From the NCBI GenBank assembly GCA_002438805.1, contig DJQV01000024.1:1-64000 (forward strand): 64,000 nucleotides of DNA, given 5' to 3'. The notes beneath the pieces were generated by a model. That model was given only the letters and a program-made list of their open reading frames with translations. It made no database searches and was not told the origin of the DNA. Made by a program: the position numbers and the translations under genes. This document shows, piece after piece, positions 48,351 through 57,041 of the stretch (within the stretch, counting starts at the first letter, position 1; every line of letters starts with the position of its first letter). This stretch comes from Bacteroidales bacterium UBA6377 (GTDB lineage: Bacteria > Bacteroidota > Bacteroidia > Bacteroidales > UBA932).

Positions 48351-50485
48351 AGAATATGAGACATTATATCATTGCCGCGGCCATTTCCTGCGCCCTGTCC
48401 CTGACAGCGTCCGCGCAGGTCAAGATAGACGGGTGCGGCATAAAATCCAGCACGTCATTTGCCGTAATCACCGACAGCGCGACATACGCCCAGTGCGGAG
48501 AGGAACTCAAGGCCTACAAGCAGGTGCTTGAAGAAGAGGGTCTCGGCACCTTGATAGTGAGCGCCGCATGGTCTTCGCCGGATGAAGTCAAGGCTGAAAT
48601 CCTCAAACTCGCCTCAGGCAAGCCGGCCCTGGAAGGAATTGTCCTCGTGGGAGATGTCCCGATCGTCATGGTAAGGCAGGGACAGCACATGACCACCGCC
48701 TTCAAGATGAATGAGGAGATCTACCCGATCTTCGAATCCTCAGTGGCCTCGGACCGCTTCTACGATGACTTCGACCTTAAGTTCGATTTCATCAAGAGGG
48801 ACAGCCTCAACACTGACCTCTTCTACTACCGCCTCTCCGAAGATGGTGCCCAGCATCTGCGTCCTGACATCTACTCAGCCAGAATGAAAGTGCCGGCGGT
48901 CATGAAAGGTGACAAATATGAGATAATGCGCAAATACCTGCGCAAGGTCGCCAAGGCACACAGGGAAGACAATCCTCTCGATGAACTCACCTACTTCGCC
49001 GGGCACGGCTACAACTCCGACTGCCTCACCATCTGGAGGCAGAAGCCGCTTGTCTTCAGGGAATACTTCCCTTATGCCTTCGACAAGGCCTCGCACAACC
49101 GCTTCCTCAACTTCCGCGAGGACGAACAGATGAAGTGGAATCTGCTCAGCGAGGTGGCAAGGCCGGATGTGGACCTGTTCGTCTTCAGCGAGCACGGAGC
49201 ATACGACACCCAGTACATCAACGGCACCCCGATACCGAAGAACATAGAAGAGGATGTGGACCATCTCAAACGCTCGCTGGCCTCTTCATACAAGTATTAC
49301 GGGCGCGGTGCCAACAGGGCAGCATTCCTCCATGAAGTGGACTCCCTGTTCCATATCGGGGAGGAAGCTTTTGCAGACTCAGCCCTCGCAGTCTATGACA
49401 GGCTCGACTCCATCGAGACGCGCGGCATCAACATCTACCTCGATGACATCATGAAGGGCCACAGCAGCGCGAAGATGATCGTGTTCAATGCCTGCTACAA
49501 CGGCTCGTTCCACAACCCGGAAGGCTACGTGGCAGGATGCCACGTGTTCGGTGACGGAGAAAACATCGTGGCACAGGGCAACACAATCAATGTACTGCAG
49601 GACAAGTGGGAAGACAAGCTGATGGGATACCTCTCCATCGGCGAGAGAGTCGGTATGTGGCAGAAGGAAGTGCCGTATCTGGAATCCCACCTCATCGGAG
49701 ACCCTACATGGCGCTTCACACCTCATTCCAAGGCTGAAGCCAAACTCCGCGACAAACTCCACAACGATCTGGTTTTCAAGGCTGGCGACTCCGCAGTCTG
49801 GGAGAAATACACCCACAGCAGCGAGCCGTTGCTGAGATGCGCCGGCATCACCCATCTAAGCTACATAGATGCCAAGGCGGCACACTCCCGCGCTGCGCAG
49901 ATGCTTGACGACCCTTCCATGACCGTCAGAATCCATGCGTTCAACGCCCTCTGTGCCGACCCCGACCCGGAGTGCGCTGACTATGTAAGGACAGCCCTCA
50001 AGGACAGCTATGAACTCATGGCAAGAAGCGCCGTGAAGATGGCCGCAGTCCTGGGGGACACCACCCTCGTCAAGGATGTCGAAGCCTTCAGCGAGTCCCA
50101 TCCGGAGATGCTCAGGGCATCCGACTACGCGTCACAAGATGCAGTGAGTGTCTTGAACGGCACACAATATTACAAGCAGTGCATCAAGAACGCGGGCGAC
50201 AGAAGCCTTGCCGCAAACAGGAGGGTCAACGCCATACGGACATTCCGCAACTCACGTTATGTGCCGGCCATCCAGCCTCTTCTGTCAGTCGTAACAGACA
50301 GCACCGATGACAGTTATGTACGCACCGTAGCCTGCGAAGCTCTCGGCTGGTACAGCCAGTCCAACTTCAGGGGAGAAATCATTTCTTCCCTTGAGAATGC
50401 CCTTGAAAATGCACTGGACAAGGCCGGCTCCGAGAGAGTCGCAGCTGAGATCAAGAAAACCATAAAACGCCTCAGATGGCAATGA
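48347..50485 (+). CDS. Gingipain-type (C25-like) cysteine peptidase B
   Basis: This is a paralogue of the preceding gene along its whole length (712 residues). It shares VLVGDVPIVMVRQGQHMTTAFKM, ESSVASDRFYDDFDLKFD and the C-terminal HEAT-like end (ACEALGWYSQSNFRGEIISSL). Catalytic residues are H283 in FSEHGAYD and C383 in FNACYNG. The signal peptide is cut after ASAQ and there is no type IX sorting domain. The start overlaps peptidase A by ATGA and its stop overlaps the C1 peptidase start, so three proteases are made in a coupled series. The sequences differ clearly around the active site, hinting at different cleavage preferences. Confidence 0.82.
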   Translation: MKNMRHYIIAAAISCALSLTASAQVKIDGCGIKSSTSFAVITDSATYAQCGEELKAYKQVLEEEGLGTLIVSAAWSSPDEVKAEILKLASGKPALEGIVLVGDVPIVMVRQGQHMTTAFKMNEEIYPIFESSVASDRFYDDFDLKFDFIKRDSLNTDLFYYRLSEDGAQHLRPDIYSARMKVPAVMKGDKYEIMRKYLRKVAKAHREDNPLDELTYFAGHGYNSDCLTIWRQKPLVFREYFPYAFDKASHNRFLNFREDEQMKWNLLSEVARPDVDLFVFSEHGAYDTQYINGTPIPKNIEEDVDHLKRSLASSYKYYGRGANRAAFLHEVDSLFHIGEEAFADSALAVYDRLDSIETRGINIYLDDIMKGHSSAKMIVFNACYNGSFHNPEGYVAGCHVFGDGENIVAQGNTINVLQDKWEDKLMGYLSIGERVGMWQKEVPYLESHLIGDPTWRFTPHSKAEAKLRDKLHNDLVFKAGDSAVWEKYTHSSEPLLRCAGITHLSYIDAKAAHSRAAQMLDDPSMTVRIHAFNALCADPDPECADYVRTALKDSYELMARSAVKMAAVLGDTTLVKDVEAFSESHPEMLRASDYASQDAVSVLNGTQYYKQCIKNAGDRSLAANRRVNAIRTFRNSRYVPAIQPLLSVVTDSTDDSYVRTVACEALGWYSQSNFRGEIISSLENALENALDKAGSERVAAEIKKTIKRLRWQ

Positions 50486-51951
50486 TCCATAAAATTACAG
50501 CAACTCTGATTGCTGCGGGGCTGGCTCTCACCGGCCTCGCAGTTTTAGACTGCCGCGCACAGCAGACAGCCCCGTCTTCCGTGGACAATTCCCTGCTGAA
50601 ATATTTTCCTCCGGTAATAGACCAGATAGGCGGGTCCTGCGCCCAGGCCTCGTACATCGGATACATGTTCACTTACGAGATGAACCGCCTGCTCGACAGG
50701 GACGGCAGCACACCGGAACACCAGTTCAGCTACCTCTATACCTGGAACTTCATCAACGGAGGCATCGATGACGGTTCCCTCGGGGAAGATGGACTCAGAA
50801 TAGGCTTCGAAGGCGGCATCGCCACGGAGGCGGACTTTCCGTCACAATACACGAGTTCCCAGTTCAAGTGGACCAGCGGATATGACACCTACCTGCGCGC
50901 CATCCACCACAGGGTAAAGAAGATAACCCACTTTGATGTGCTTGACCGGAAGGGAGTGGACGCCGTCCGCAACTACCTTTGGAATCGGGGAGAGCCGGGA
51001 AAGAGCGGCGGAGTAGTCACATTCTCCTCCAGAGCCGAAGCATGGAAAATCAACACACATTACGAAGGGCCGTCGGAGACAGGCTACAAGGCCATGCTGA
51101 CAGAACTCTCGCCGACCGGTGCCCACGCCATGACAATAGTGGGGTACGATGACCTTGTGGAATTCAACGCCCCTGACGGTACAGTAAGCAAAGGTGCGTT
51201 CATCGTCTGCAACACATACGGCACAGGCTACTGGATGCACGACAGGGGCCGTTTCTATCTTCCGTACTGGTTCTGGATGCAGCCGGACAGGGACACAGGG
51301 ATGCTGAGCAGCCAGATGACAGGGGTCGATGTGGAGTACAGAGAGCCGAAAGTTGTGTTCAAAGTCGGAGTAGACTACAGTTCCCGCGATGACCTTTCGT
51401 TCCGAATAGGCCTCTCCAACAAGGCCTCGGACAATATCCCGATGCACGACTACGCAGTACCGATAGCACGCAACCAGGGCGGTGACTACCCGATGCAGGG
51501 CAACAACTCATCATCGAAGATTGAATTTGCTTTCGACTTCAGTTCTTATTCAGCCAACATAGATGACTCCGCGGAACCGAAGTTCTTCCTCACAGTCAGC
51601 CGCAACAACCGGGGAAAGGTCTACGGAAGCGGAAAGCTTACCGCGTTCTCCGTCTACGACTACCGCCATGACAGGGAGCACCCGAAGGTCTACAGCTGCC
51701 AGGACATTTCCGGCAAGGAACTCTCCGCCGGGGACAACATTTTCAGCATCTGCACCGTGGCCCCGAAAGTCTGCTCCTACTCCCCTGTCAAGTGGCTGTC
51801 AGCAGCCGGACAGCCGGTGTCAGCCCCTCTTGTGCTAAAGACAGCCCACGGCAAATACGCCAAAATCCGTCTTTCCGACTACGACAGGAAAGCCGGCACC
51901 ATCAAGATCAAGTACACCTACGCCCCGGACGGGACAAGAAGATTCGAATAA
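50482..51951 (+). CDS. Papain-type (C1) cysteine peptidase with HmuY-like C-terminus
   Basis: The protein has 489 residues from the ATG overlapping peptidase B (ATGA); one upstream ATG is possible. A signal peptide precedes a C1 domain. The nucleophile lies in PVIDQIGGSCAQASYIGYM, a variant of QxxCGSCWA. The histidine lies in TGAHAMTIVGYDD and the asparagine in FIVCNTYGTGYW. A ~200-residue beta-rich region follows. The last ~50 residues (LKTAHGKYAKIRLSDYD, then TIKIKYTYAPDG) read like the C-terminal strands of HmuY-family haem-binding lipoproteins. The matching N-terminal half is the next gene. Presumed periplasmic. Confidence 0.8.
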   Translation: MIHKITATLIAAGLALTGLAVLDCRAQQTAPSSVDNSLLKYFPPVIDQIGGSCAQASYIGYMFTYEMNRLLDRDGSTPEHQFSYLYTWNFINGGIDDGSLGEDGLRIGFEGGIATEADFPSQYTSSQFKWTSGYDTYLRAIHHRVKKITHFDVLDRKGVDAVRNYLWNRGEPGKSGGVVTFSSRAEAWKINTHYEGPSETGYKAMLTELSPTGAHAMTIVGYDDLVEFNAPDGTVSKGAFIVCNTYGTGYWMHDRGRFYLPYWFWMQPDRDTGMLSSQMTGVDVEYREPKVVFKVGVDYSSRDDLSFRIGLSNKASDNIPMHDYAVPIARNQGGDYPMQGNNSSSKIEFAFDFSSYSANIDDSAEPKFFLTVSRNNRGKVYGSGKLTAFSVYDYRHDREHPKVYSCQDISGKELSAGDNIFSICTVAPKVCSYSPVKWLSAAGQPVSAPLVLKTAHGKYAKIRLSDYDRKAGTIKIKYTYAPDGTRRFE

Positions 51952-51954
51952 GAC

Positions 51955-52335
51955 ATGAGACTGATAAGGACAATCGCAATCGCGGCAGTTGCCGTATTGG
52001 CACTCTCCTCCTGCCAGGGCAGCGGAAGCAGAGAAATGCCGGTAAGCGGAGAGATGACCATCCACGGACTTGAAGAAGGACGCTGGACCTACTTCTCTGT
52101 CGAAAACGGTGAGCCCGTCGGGTCCAGCACCTTCCTTTCCGAAGAGGAGGACGCCGCATGGGCGGAGCGTGAGGACTGGGACTTCGCCATCTGCGGAGAC
52201 TACCTCAAGACCAACGGTGGCAGCTCCGGCAAAGGCGCCGGCGGCATCATGAGGGAGAACGAACACAGTTTCCAGACACTCACCGAAGCCCCTATACAGG
52301 GATATCTGATGGATGAAGCCGGAGTCGTCAAATAG
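51955..52335 (+). CDS. Short HmuY-like lipoprotein (N-terminal half only)
   Basis: The protein has 126 residues with lipobox ALSSC. The mature part matches the first half of HmuY, the Porphyromonas haem-binding lipoprotein. EEGRWTYFSVENGEPV corresponds to the W-x-YFS region, WDFAI to the W-D-x-A strand, and TNGGSSGKGAGG to the glycine-rich loop. Full HmuY proteins have about 215 residues, so the C-terminal strands are missing; they seem to sit at the end of the upstream C1 peptidase. It lies 3 bases after that gene and just before a terminator. Possible haem capture; binding residues not identified. Confidence 0.75.
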   Translation: MRLIRTIAIAAVAVLALSSCQGSGSREMPVSGEMTIHGLEEGRWTYFSVENGEPVGSSTFLSEEEDAAWAEREDWDFAICGDYLKTNGGSSGKGAGGIMRENEHSFQTLTEAPIQGYLMDEAGVVK

Positions 52336-52377
52336 CCGCTAAACAATTCCGTAACAATTTTTAACATTCTTTTAACG

Positions 52378-52405
52378 CGCGACCTTGATCTGGTCGCGTT
52401 TTTTT
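52378..52405 (+). terminator. Intrinsic terminator of the peptidase/HmuY-like operon
   Basis: CGCGACC, 7-base loop, GGTCGCG, then seven T. It lies 43 bases past the HmuY-like stop and separates that operon from the porin gene. A weak -7-like TTCCTTTG follows at 52409-52416. Confidence 0.88.
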
Positions 52406-52437
52406 GTGTTCCTTTGCCGCTTGAAAAACAACGATAG

Positions 52438-53805
52438 ATGAAAAGAATCATTCTGACTATTCTCTCTGCAGGTCTGGGTTTGACCGCAGCGGCGCAGAAC
52501 AGCGAAAGTTTCACGGATACCAACGAGTATGGACAGTCAGTCGTTGCGCACAGGCTGACGCCCGAAGTGCAGGACGGCATCCTGGTGCTGAAGAACGACA
52601 ATGTCGGCTACCGCTTCTGGTTTGATGTGCGTGTGCAGGCCGATGGAGCCGTGTTCTTCGGAAATGACAAAGACTATGACCCGATAGGAAACGGGATGAA
52701 CATCCGCCGCGCGCGCTTCGCCGTCAAGGGAAGGTTCGATGACAAGTGGTACGGGGAGCTCGACACCGACTTTACGAGCGGCACCCTCGAACTCAAAGAC
52801 GCCATCATCGCCTATACCGGACTCCCTTACACGGAATTCAGGGTCGGCAACTTCAAGGAGAACTTCTCCATCCAGAGGAACACATCCTCAAGATATCTGA
52901 CCTTCATGGAGCGCCCGATGGTCACTTCCCTCGCGCCGTCAAGGCATCTGGGGGTCAACGCCACCTTCGCAAAGGACTGGCTCTACGCCTCTGCCGGCGT
53001 GTTCGGCCCGGAACTCAAGGGCGCTGAGGAGATGGAGACGATGGAGGACTACAACAAGGACTTCGGCTACAATGAGGGGCTCTCATACACCGGAAAACTT
53101 GCTTACCGTCCGCTCTACAAGCTGAAGGACGCGGCACTGCACATCGGGGCGGCATTCTCCTACAGGGAGCCGAAACTCACCTCGACCGACGGATACAGGG
53201 TGGCAAGGTACAGTTCACGCAACTCCACCAGCATCAACCGGAAGAAATACCTTGACACTGATGTCATAAAGGGTGTTGACCACGAGATCGCCTACACTTT
53301 CGAACTCGCCGGATACTGGAAAGCTCTTCGCTACGAGGGAGCATATATCGCACGTTCTGCCATCCTCGACAGGAGCGTCAACGACAAAGGCCCGCAGACC
53401 GCCGATGGCTGGTATGTCCAGGCGAGCTGGCTGCTCTTCGGCGGCGAGCACAGCTACGATCCAGACCGCGGCAAGTTCAACAGGATCACAAGAGGACGCG
53501 GCTGGGGGGACATCGAATACTGTCTCCGCTACGAATCCTGTGACTTCAACACGGCAGACTACTTCGGCGGCAGCGCAGACGCCTTCACGTTAGGCCTCAA
53601 CTACTACCCGAGCTCCAACGTGAAGATCATGCTCAACTACCAGTTCACCAACAACGACCGCTACGCCAACGGCAAGGGCAAGTACTACGTCGGACACGAT
53701 GCCTCCGGCAAACCGACCAAGGATTATAAGAAGGTGGTCGAGGAGGCCGGCCAAGGCGGAGTGGACTACAACATGGTTGCCCTCAGATTCCAGATTTCAT
53801 TCTAG
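52438..53805 (+). CDS. OprO/OprP-type outer-membrane porin
   Basis: The protein has 455 residues with a signal peptide cut after AAAQ. The N-terminal strands FWFDVRVQADGAVFFGND and MNIRRARFAVKGRFDDKWYGELDTDFTSGTLELKDAIIAY are the pattern of phosphate-selective porins (Porin_O_P). EFRVGNFKENFSIQ and a C-terminal FRFQISF-like strand (VALRFQISF) complete the 16-strand barrel. In Bacteroidota the family is often linked to phosphate or polyphosphate uptake; the neighbours here, two CYTH-like proteins, agree weakly. It follows a terminator, so it has its own promoter. Confidence 0.88.
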   Translation: MKRIILTILSAGLGLTAAAQNSESFTDTNEYGQSVVAHRLTPEVQDGILVLKNDNVGYRFWFDVRVQADGAVFFGNDKDYDPIGNGMNIRRARFAVKGRFDDKWYGELDTDFTSGTLELKDAIIAYTGLPYTEFRVGNFKENFSIQRNTSSRYLTFMERPMVTSLAPSRHLGVNATFAKDWLYASAGVFGPELKGAEEMETMEDYNKDFGYNEGLSYTGKLAYRPLYKLKDAALHIGAAFSYREPKLTSTDGYRVARYSSRNSTSINRKKYLDTDVIKGVDHEIAYTFELAGYWKALRYEGAYIARSAILDRSVNDKGPQTADGWYVQASWLLFGGEHSYDPDRGKFNRITRGRGWGDIEYCLRYESCDFNTADYFGGSADAFTLGLNYYPSSNVKIMLNYQFTNNDRYANGKGKYYVGHDASGKPTKDYKKVVEEAGQGGVDYNMVALRFQISF

Positions 53806-53827
53806 TAAATATAAATATTATAGAGAT

Positions 53828-54391
53828 ATGAAAAAGACTGTAAGATTCATTTCAGCTGCACTGCTTGCAGCACTCTCCATCTCATGCGAAAAGGACAAGG
53901 CCTACGATGGCCCTGCAGATGAGAACAATATCGACTATACCGGGCTTGTCCTCAACGAGCTCAACGGCAACGACAAGTTCATCGAGCTATACAACGGGGC
54001 CTCTGAGGCCATCGACATCACCGGCATCCAGATCAACAAGGATGACAACGGTATCGTCTGGACAGCTCCTTCACGCACCATAAAAGCCGGGGAATATCTG
54101 CTTCTCTACAGCGAGGACGTTGTGATCGCGGGAGAGGCACAGGAAGGTTACGACAAGACCCTGGTATTCGGCAGCGGACTCTCGTCCAAGAAGGCAGTGC
54201 ATATAACTCTTTTCAAGCCTGACGGGAGTACCGTTGTGGACGACTTCAACCTTGTCAACCACCCGACCCCTGGCGAGAAGATAAAGGGCTCATACGGCCG
54301 CAACAAGGACGGCAAGTGGTACATCCAGCCTGAGGCTACCCCTGGCAAGGCCAACGTGGACGGCACGGAAGCGCTCAAACTCGGAGAATAA
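53828..54391 (+). CDS. Lamin-tail-domain lipoprotein
   Basis: The protein has 187 residues. The lipobox is LSISC. Residues ~38-160 form a lamin-tail (LTD) beta sandwich: LVLNELNGNDKFIELYNGASEAIDITGI, then the AGEYLLLYS strand. Such domains occur in bacterial surface proteins and nucleases; no nuclease part is present. The start at 53828 gives a normal signal peptide, 22 bases after the porin stop, and its stop overlaps the next start (TAATG). A surface or outer-membrane partner of the porin is possible. Confidence 0.82.
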   Translation: MKKTVRFISAALLAALSISCEKDKAYDGPADENNIDYTGLVLNELNGNDKFIELYNGASEAIDITGIQINKDDNGIVWTAPSRTIKAGEYLLLYSEDVVIAGEAQEGYDKTLVFGSGLSSKKAVHITLFKPDGSTVVDDFNLVNHPTPGEKIKGSYGRNKDGKWYIQPEATPGKANVDGTEALKLGE

Positions 54392-55035
54392 TGTCTGACA
54401 AAGAACTGAAAATAGGCGAGGCCTCCAAGCCTCGCTTCGAGTTCCGCTCATTCGGACAGGATTTCAGCAAGGCACACTACCGGATGTCAAGGCTGTCCGT
54501 ACCCGTACCGGAAAAGGTATGGGAGCGGGAGAGCGATGAAATATACATCATCTCAAGGGCCAACGACATCAACAACACCAAGATCCGCGGCGGCAAGATG
54601 GACATAAAGACTTACATCTGCACCGTGGACGGATTCGAGCAGTGGAATCCCCTGATGAAAGGAGAGTTCCCGATTTCCCGCCAAGTACTTGAGGATGAAG
54701 TATTCCCGGCTTTCATGGTACCGGTGCCGGCTCTTACTCAAGAAAACTACAACTGCGAGGAGTTCCTCTCTCTGGTAAAAGCCTGCCCTGATCTGGCAGC
54801 CGTCAGAGTACACAAGCAGCGTTTCGGATACATGGTCAACGGCACCATCTGCGAATTTGGCAATGTGCTGATCAACGGGGCAAAAGTGGAGACAATCAAC
54901 TCCGAATCAACCGAGATAGAGGACATCCGCAAGACAGTGGCAGACTGCGGACTTGAAGGTGTGGAAAATATCAACTATCTTCAAGCCATCAAGAGGGTCA
55001 TCGGAATGTCCGACAAACCCCTCGCAAACGAATAA
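54391..55035 (+). CDS. CYTH-like protein, uncharacterised
   Basis: The protein has 214 residues, cytoplasmic by sequence. I read it as a divergent triphosphate-tunnel (CYTH) fold. IYIISRANDINNTKIRGGKMDIKTYI holds the alternating charged strand pattern, EFGNVLINGAKVETINSESTE gives the later strands, and a helical YLQAIKRVIGM end matches CYTH chains. The E-x-E-x-K start is not obvious, so the call is tentative. It lies 6 bases before a clear CYTH protein, and a pair of different tunnel enzymes next to each other is plausible. Confidence 0.5.
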   Translation: MSDKELKIGEASKPRFEFRSFGQDFSKAHYRMSRLSVPVPEKVWERESDEIYIISRANDINNTKIRGGKMDIKTYICTVDGFEQWNPLMKGEFPISRQVLEDEVFPAFMVPVPALTQENYNCEEFLSLVKACPDLAAVRVHKQRFGYMVNGTICEFGNVLINGAKVETINSESTEIEDIRKTVADCGLEGVENINYLQAIKRVIGMSDKPLANE

Positions 55036-55041
55036 TATCAC

Positions 55042-55515
55042 ATGGGACAGGAAATTGAAAAGAAATTTCTGGTAAACGGCGACGGCTACAAGGCCGAAGC
55101 CACTAAGGCGGTAAGAATCACCCAAGGATACTTGTGCTCCGTACCCGAGAGGACGGTGCGCGTCAGGATCAAGGGAGACAAGGGCTACATCACAATCAAA
55201 GGAATAGGCAGCCAGAGCGGGGCGAGCCGCTTCGAATGGGAAAAGGAGATCCCGGTCGAGGATGTGCGCGAACTCCTTAAGTTGTGCGAACCCGGCATCA
55301 TCGACAAGACAAGGTACATCATTCCCAAGGGCAACCACAACTTCGAGGTTGACGAGTTCTACGGCGACAACGATGGGCTCGTCGTGGCTGAAGTGGAGCT
55401 CGGGGCGGAGGATGAAAGCTTCGAGCGGCCGTCGTGGCTATCTGCCGAAGTCACCGGGGACAAGCGCTACTACAACTCGATGTTGATGAAGAACCCCTAC
55501 AAGAACTGGAAATAA
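55042..55515 (+). CDS. CYTH-domain protein (triphosphate tunnel metalloenzyme)
   Basis: The protein has 157 residues. It starts MGQEIEKKFLV, the defining E-x-E-x-K strand, and continues with RTVRVRIKGDKGYITIKG and VAEVELGAEDESFERP, completing the anionic-substrate tunnel. Bacterial members hydrolyse tripolyphosphate or related triphosphates. It is single-domain, without CHAD. It sits 2 bases before the SLC13 transporter gene, a linkage I recall from other Bacteroidales; the functional reason is unknown. Confidence 0.92.
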   Translation: MGQEIEKKFLVNGDGYKAEATKAVRITQGYLCSVPERTVRVRIKGDKGYITIKGIGSQSGASRFEWEKEIPVEDVRELLKLCEPGIIDKTRYIIPKGNHNFEVDEFYGDNDGLVVAEVELGAEDESFERPSWLSAEVTGDKRYYNSMLMKNPYKNWK

Positions 55516-55517
55516 AC

Positions 55518-57041
55518 ATGACAGAGGCCCGCAGACGCGAACATGACCCTCTCGACATGGGAAACTACAATCTCGAGAAACTCCCGAAGATCCGCAAGTC
55601 CCGCTTTGAGAAAGGCATGGCCCGCATCGGCGGGCCTCTGGCAATCCTGCTCTTCATACTTTTCAACTGGGTGCTGGACATCGGTTTTCTCCAGACCCCG
55701 GAAGAGAAGTCGATGCTGGCGATATTTCTCGCCGGCATAGTGCTTTGGATGACAGAAGCCATCCCCAGCTATCTGACATCCCTCGTCATAATACTCGCCA
55801 TAGTGCTGACAGGAGTCGTCCCTCAGAAGACGGCATTCGCCCAGCTCGGACATCCGGTGATGTGGCTCAACATCCTCTCGTTTGTCCTGGCCTCGATGCT
55901 GGTCAAGACAAGGGTCGCGAAGAGATTCGCGCTATGGTTCGTGCTCAAGTTCGGGCACACGGCCAAGGGTGTGTTTTTCAGTTTCATAGTCATCAACCTC
56001 GTCCTCTCGGCCTTCATCTCGGCCACCACAGCCAAGGCGACGATACTGCTGCCCATCTTCATGGTGGTCTGCGCCATATACGGAGCCAGCAACGGGAAAC
56101 GAAACAATTTCGGGCGTAATCTGGTGCTGCAGAACCTCTTTGAAATCAATATCGGAGCCACCGGATTCCTCACCGGCTCTGGAGCCCATCTTCTTGCCAT
56201 TTCCCTATTTATGGGAGCCTACGGCTCTTCCATAGGCTACAGCGACTGGTTCATCGCCTGCTTCCCGCTTACGGTGATTATGATCCTGCTCGGCTGGCTG
56301 GTTGCTCAGAAGTGGGTGTTCCCGATGAAAAAAGAAGAACAGCGCCCGCAGATCGAGGGAGGTCTTGCAAGGCTGCGTACCGAACTTGATGCCATGGGCA
56401 GGATGACTGCCGAAGAGTACAGGGCTGTGGCCATATTCCTCGGCGTGCTGCTGCTCTGGGCCACTGACAAACTTCACGGGATCGACGCTACGACAGTGGC
56501 ATTCATAGGGGCCGTGATCGCTCTGCTTCCGGGTATCGGAGTGGTAAAGTGGAACGATGTGGACATCCCCTGGCACCTGATGCTTTTCTCCGCCGGAGCC
56601 TACACTCTCGGGGCCGGCCTTGATGCCACGAAACTGCCGGCCACCCTTGTCGATGTATGCTTCAACAGCCTCGGCGTCAGCGCGCAGACGCCCTTTTGGC
56701 TGCTCTATGTCATATTCACTTTCATGATGATGTACAGCGGTCTGGTCTTCCAGTCCAAGACCATGCGCACGATGATATTCATCCCCATCGCCCTCGGCGT
56801 GGAGCAGAAATTCAACCTCCCCCGGCTCAGCCTCGCATTCCCTATGGCGATGCTCATCGAGCATGTGTACGTGCTCCCGTTCAACAGCAAGCCGGCCGCC
56901 CTGCTCTACAATACCGGACAATACAGCTGGTCAGACACTTTCAAGTACGGCATCATAATGATGACCCTGTGCTGGCTGCTGATCCTCCTCTGGGGCTGCA
57001 CTGTCCTCCACTGGCTCGGCTACACCCCTCTCCCCTTCTGA
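55518..57041 (+). CDS. SLC13/DASS-family sodium symporter
   Basis: The protein has 507 residues with about 11-12 membrane segments. It has the two SNT-type substrate/sodium loops expected of divalent anion:sodium symporters. The first is SAFISATTAKATILLPI, the second the late HVYVLPFNSKPAALLYN. These carriers take up dicarboxylates, sulfate or phosphate with sodium. The ATG at 55518 was chosen because the longer frame overlaps the CYTH gene. The end overlaps the convergent HTH gene by 111 bases. Confidence 0.9.
   Translation: MTEARRREHDPLDMGNYNLEKLPKIRKSRFEKGMARIGGPLAILLFILFNWVLDIGFLQTPEEKSMLAIFLAGIVLWMTEAIPSYLTSLVIILAIVLTGVVPQKTAFAQLGHPVMWLNILSFVLASMLVKTRVAKRFALWFVLKFGHTAKGVFFSFIVINLVLSAFISATTAKATILLPIFMVVCAIYGASNGKRNNFGRNLVLQNLFEINIGATGFLTGSGAHLLAISLFMGAYGSSIGYSDWFIACFPLTVIMILLGWLVAQKWVFPMKKEEQRPQIEGGLARLRTELDAMGRMTAEEYRAVAIFLGVLLLWATDKLHGIDATTVAFIGAVIALLPGIGVVKWNDVDIPWHLMLFSAGAYTLGAGLDATKLPATLVDVCFNSLGVSAQTPFWLLYVIFTFMMMYSGLVFQSKTMRTMIFIPIALGVEQKFNLPRLSLAFPMAMLIEHVYVLPFNSKPAALLYNTGQYSWSDTFKYGIIMMTLCWLLILLWGCTVLHWLGYTPLPF

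Noticed and set aside
46167..50485. Type IX secretion cargo reading of the C25 peptidases
   Set aside because: Neither protein ends with a recognisable type IX C-terminal sorting domain; both end in helical HEAT-like segments.
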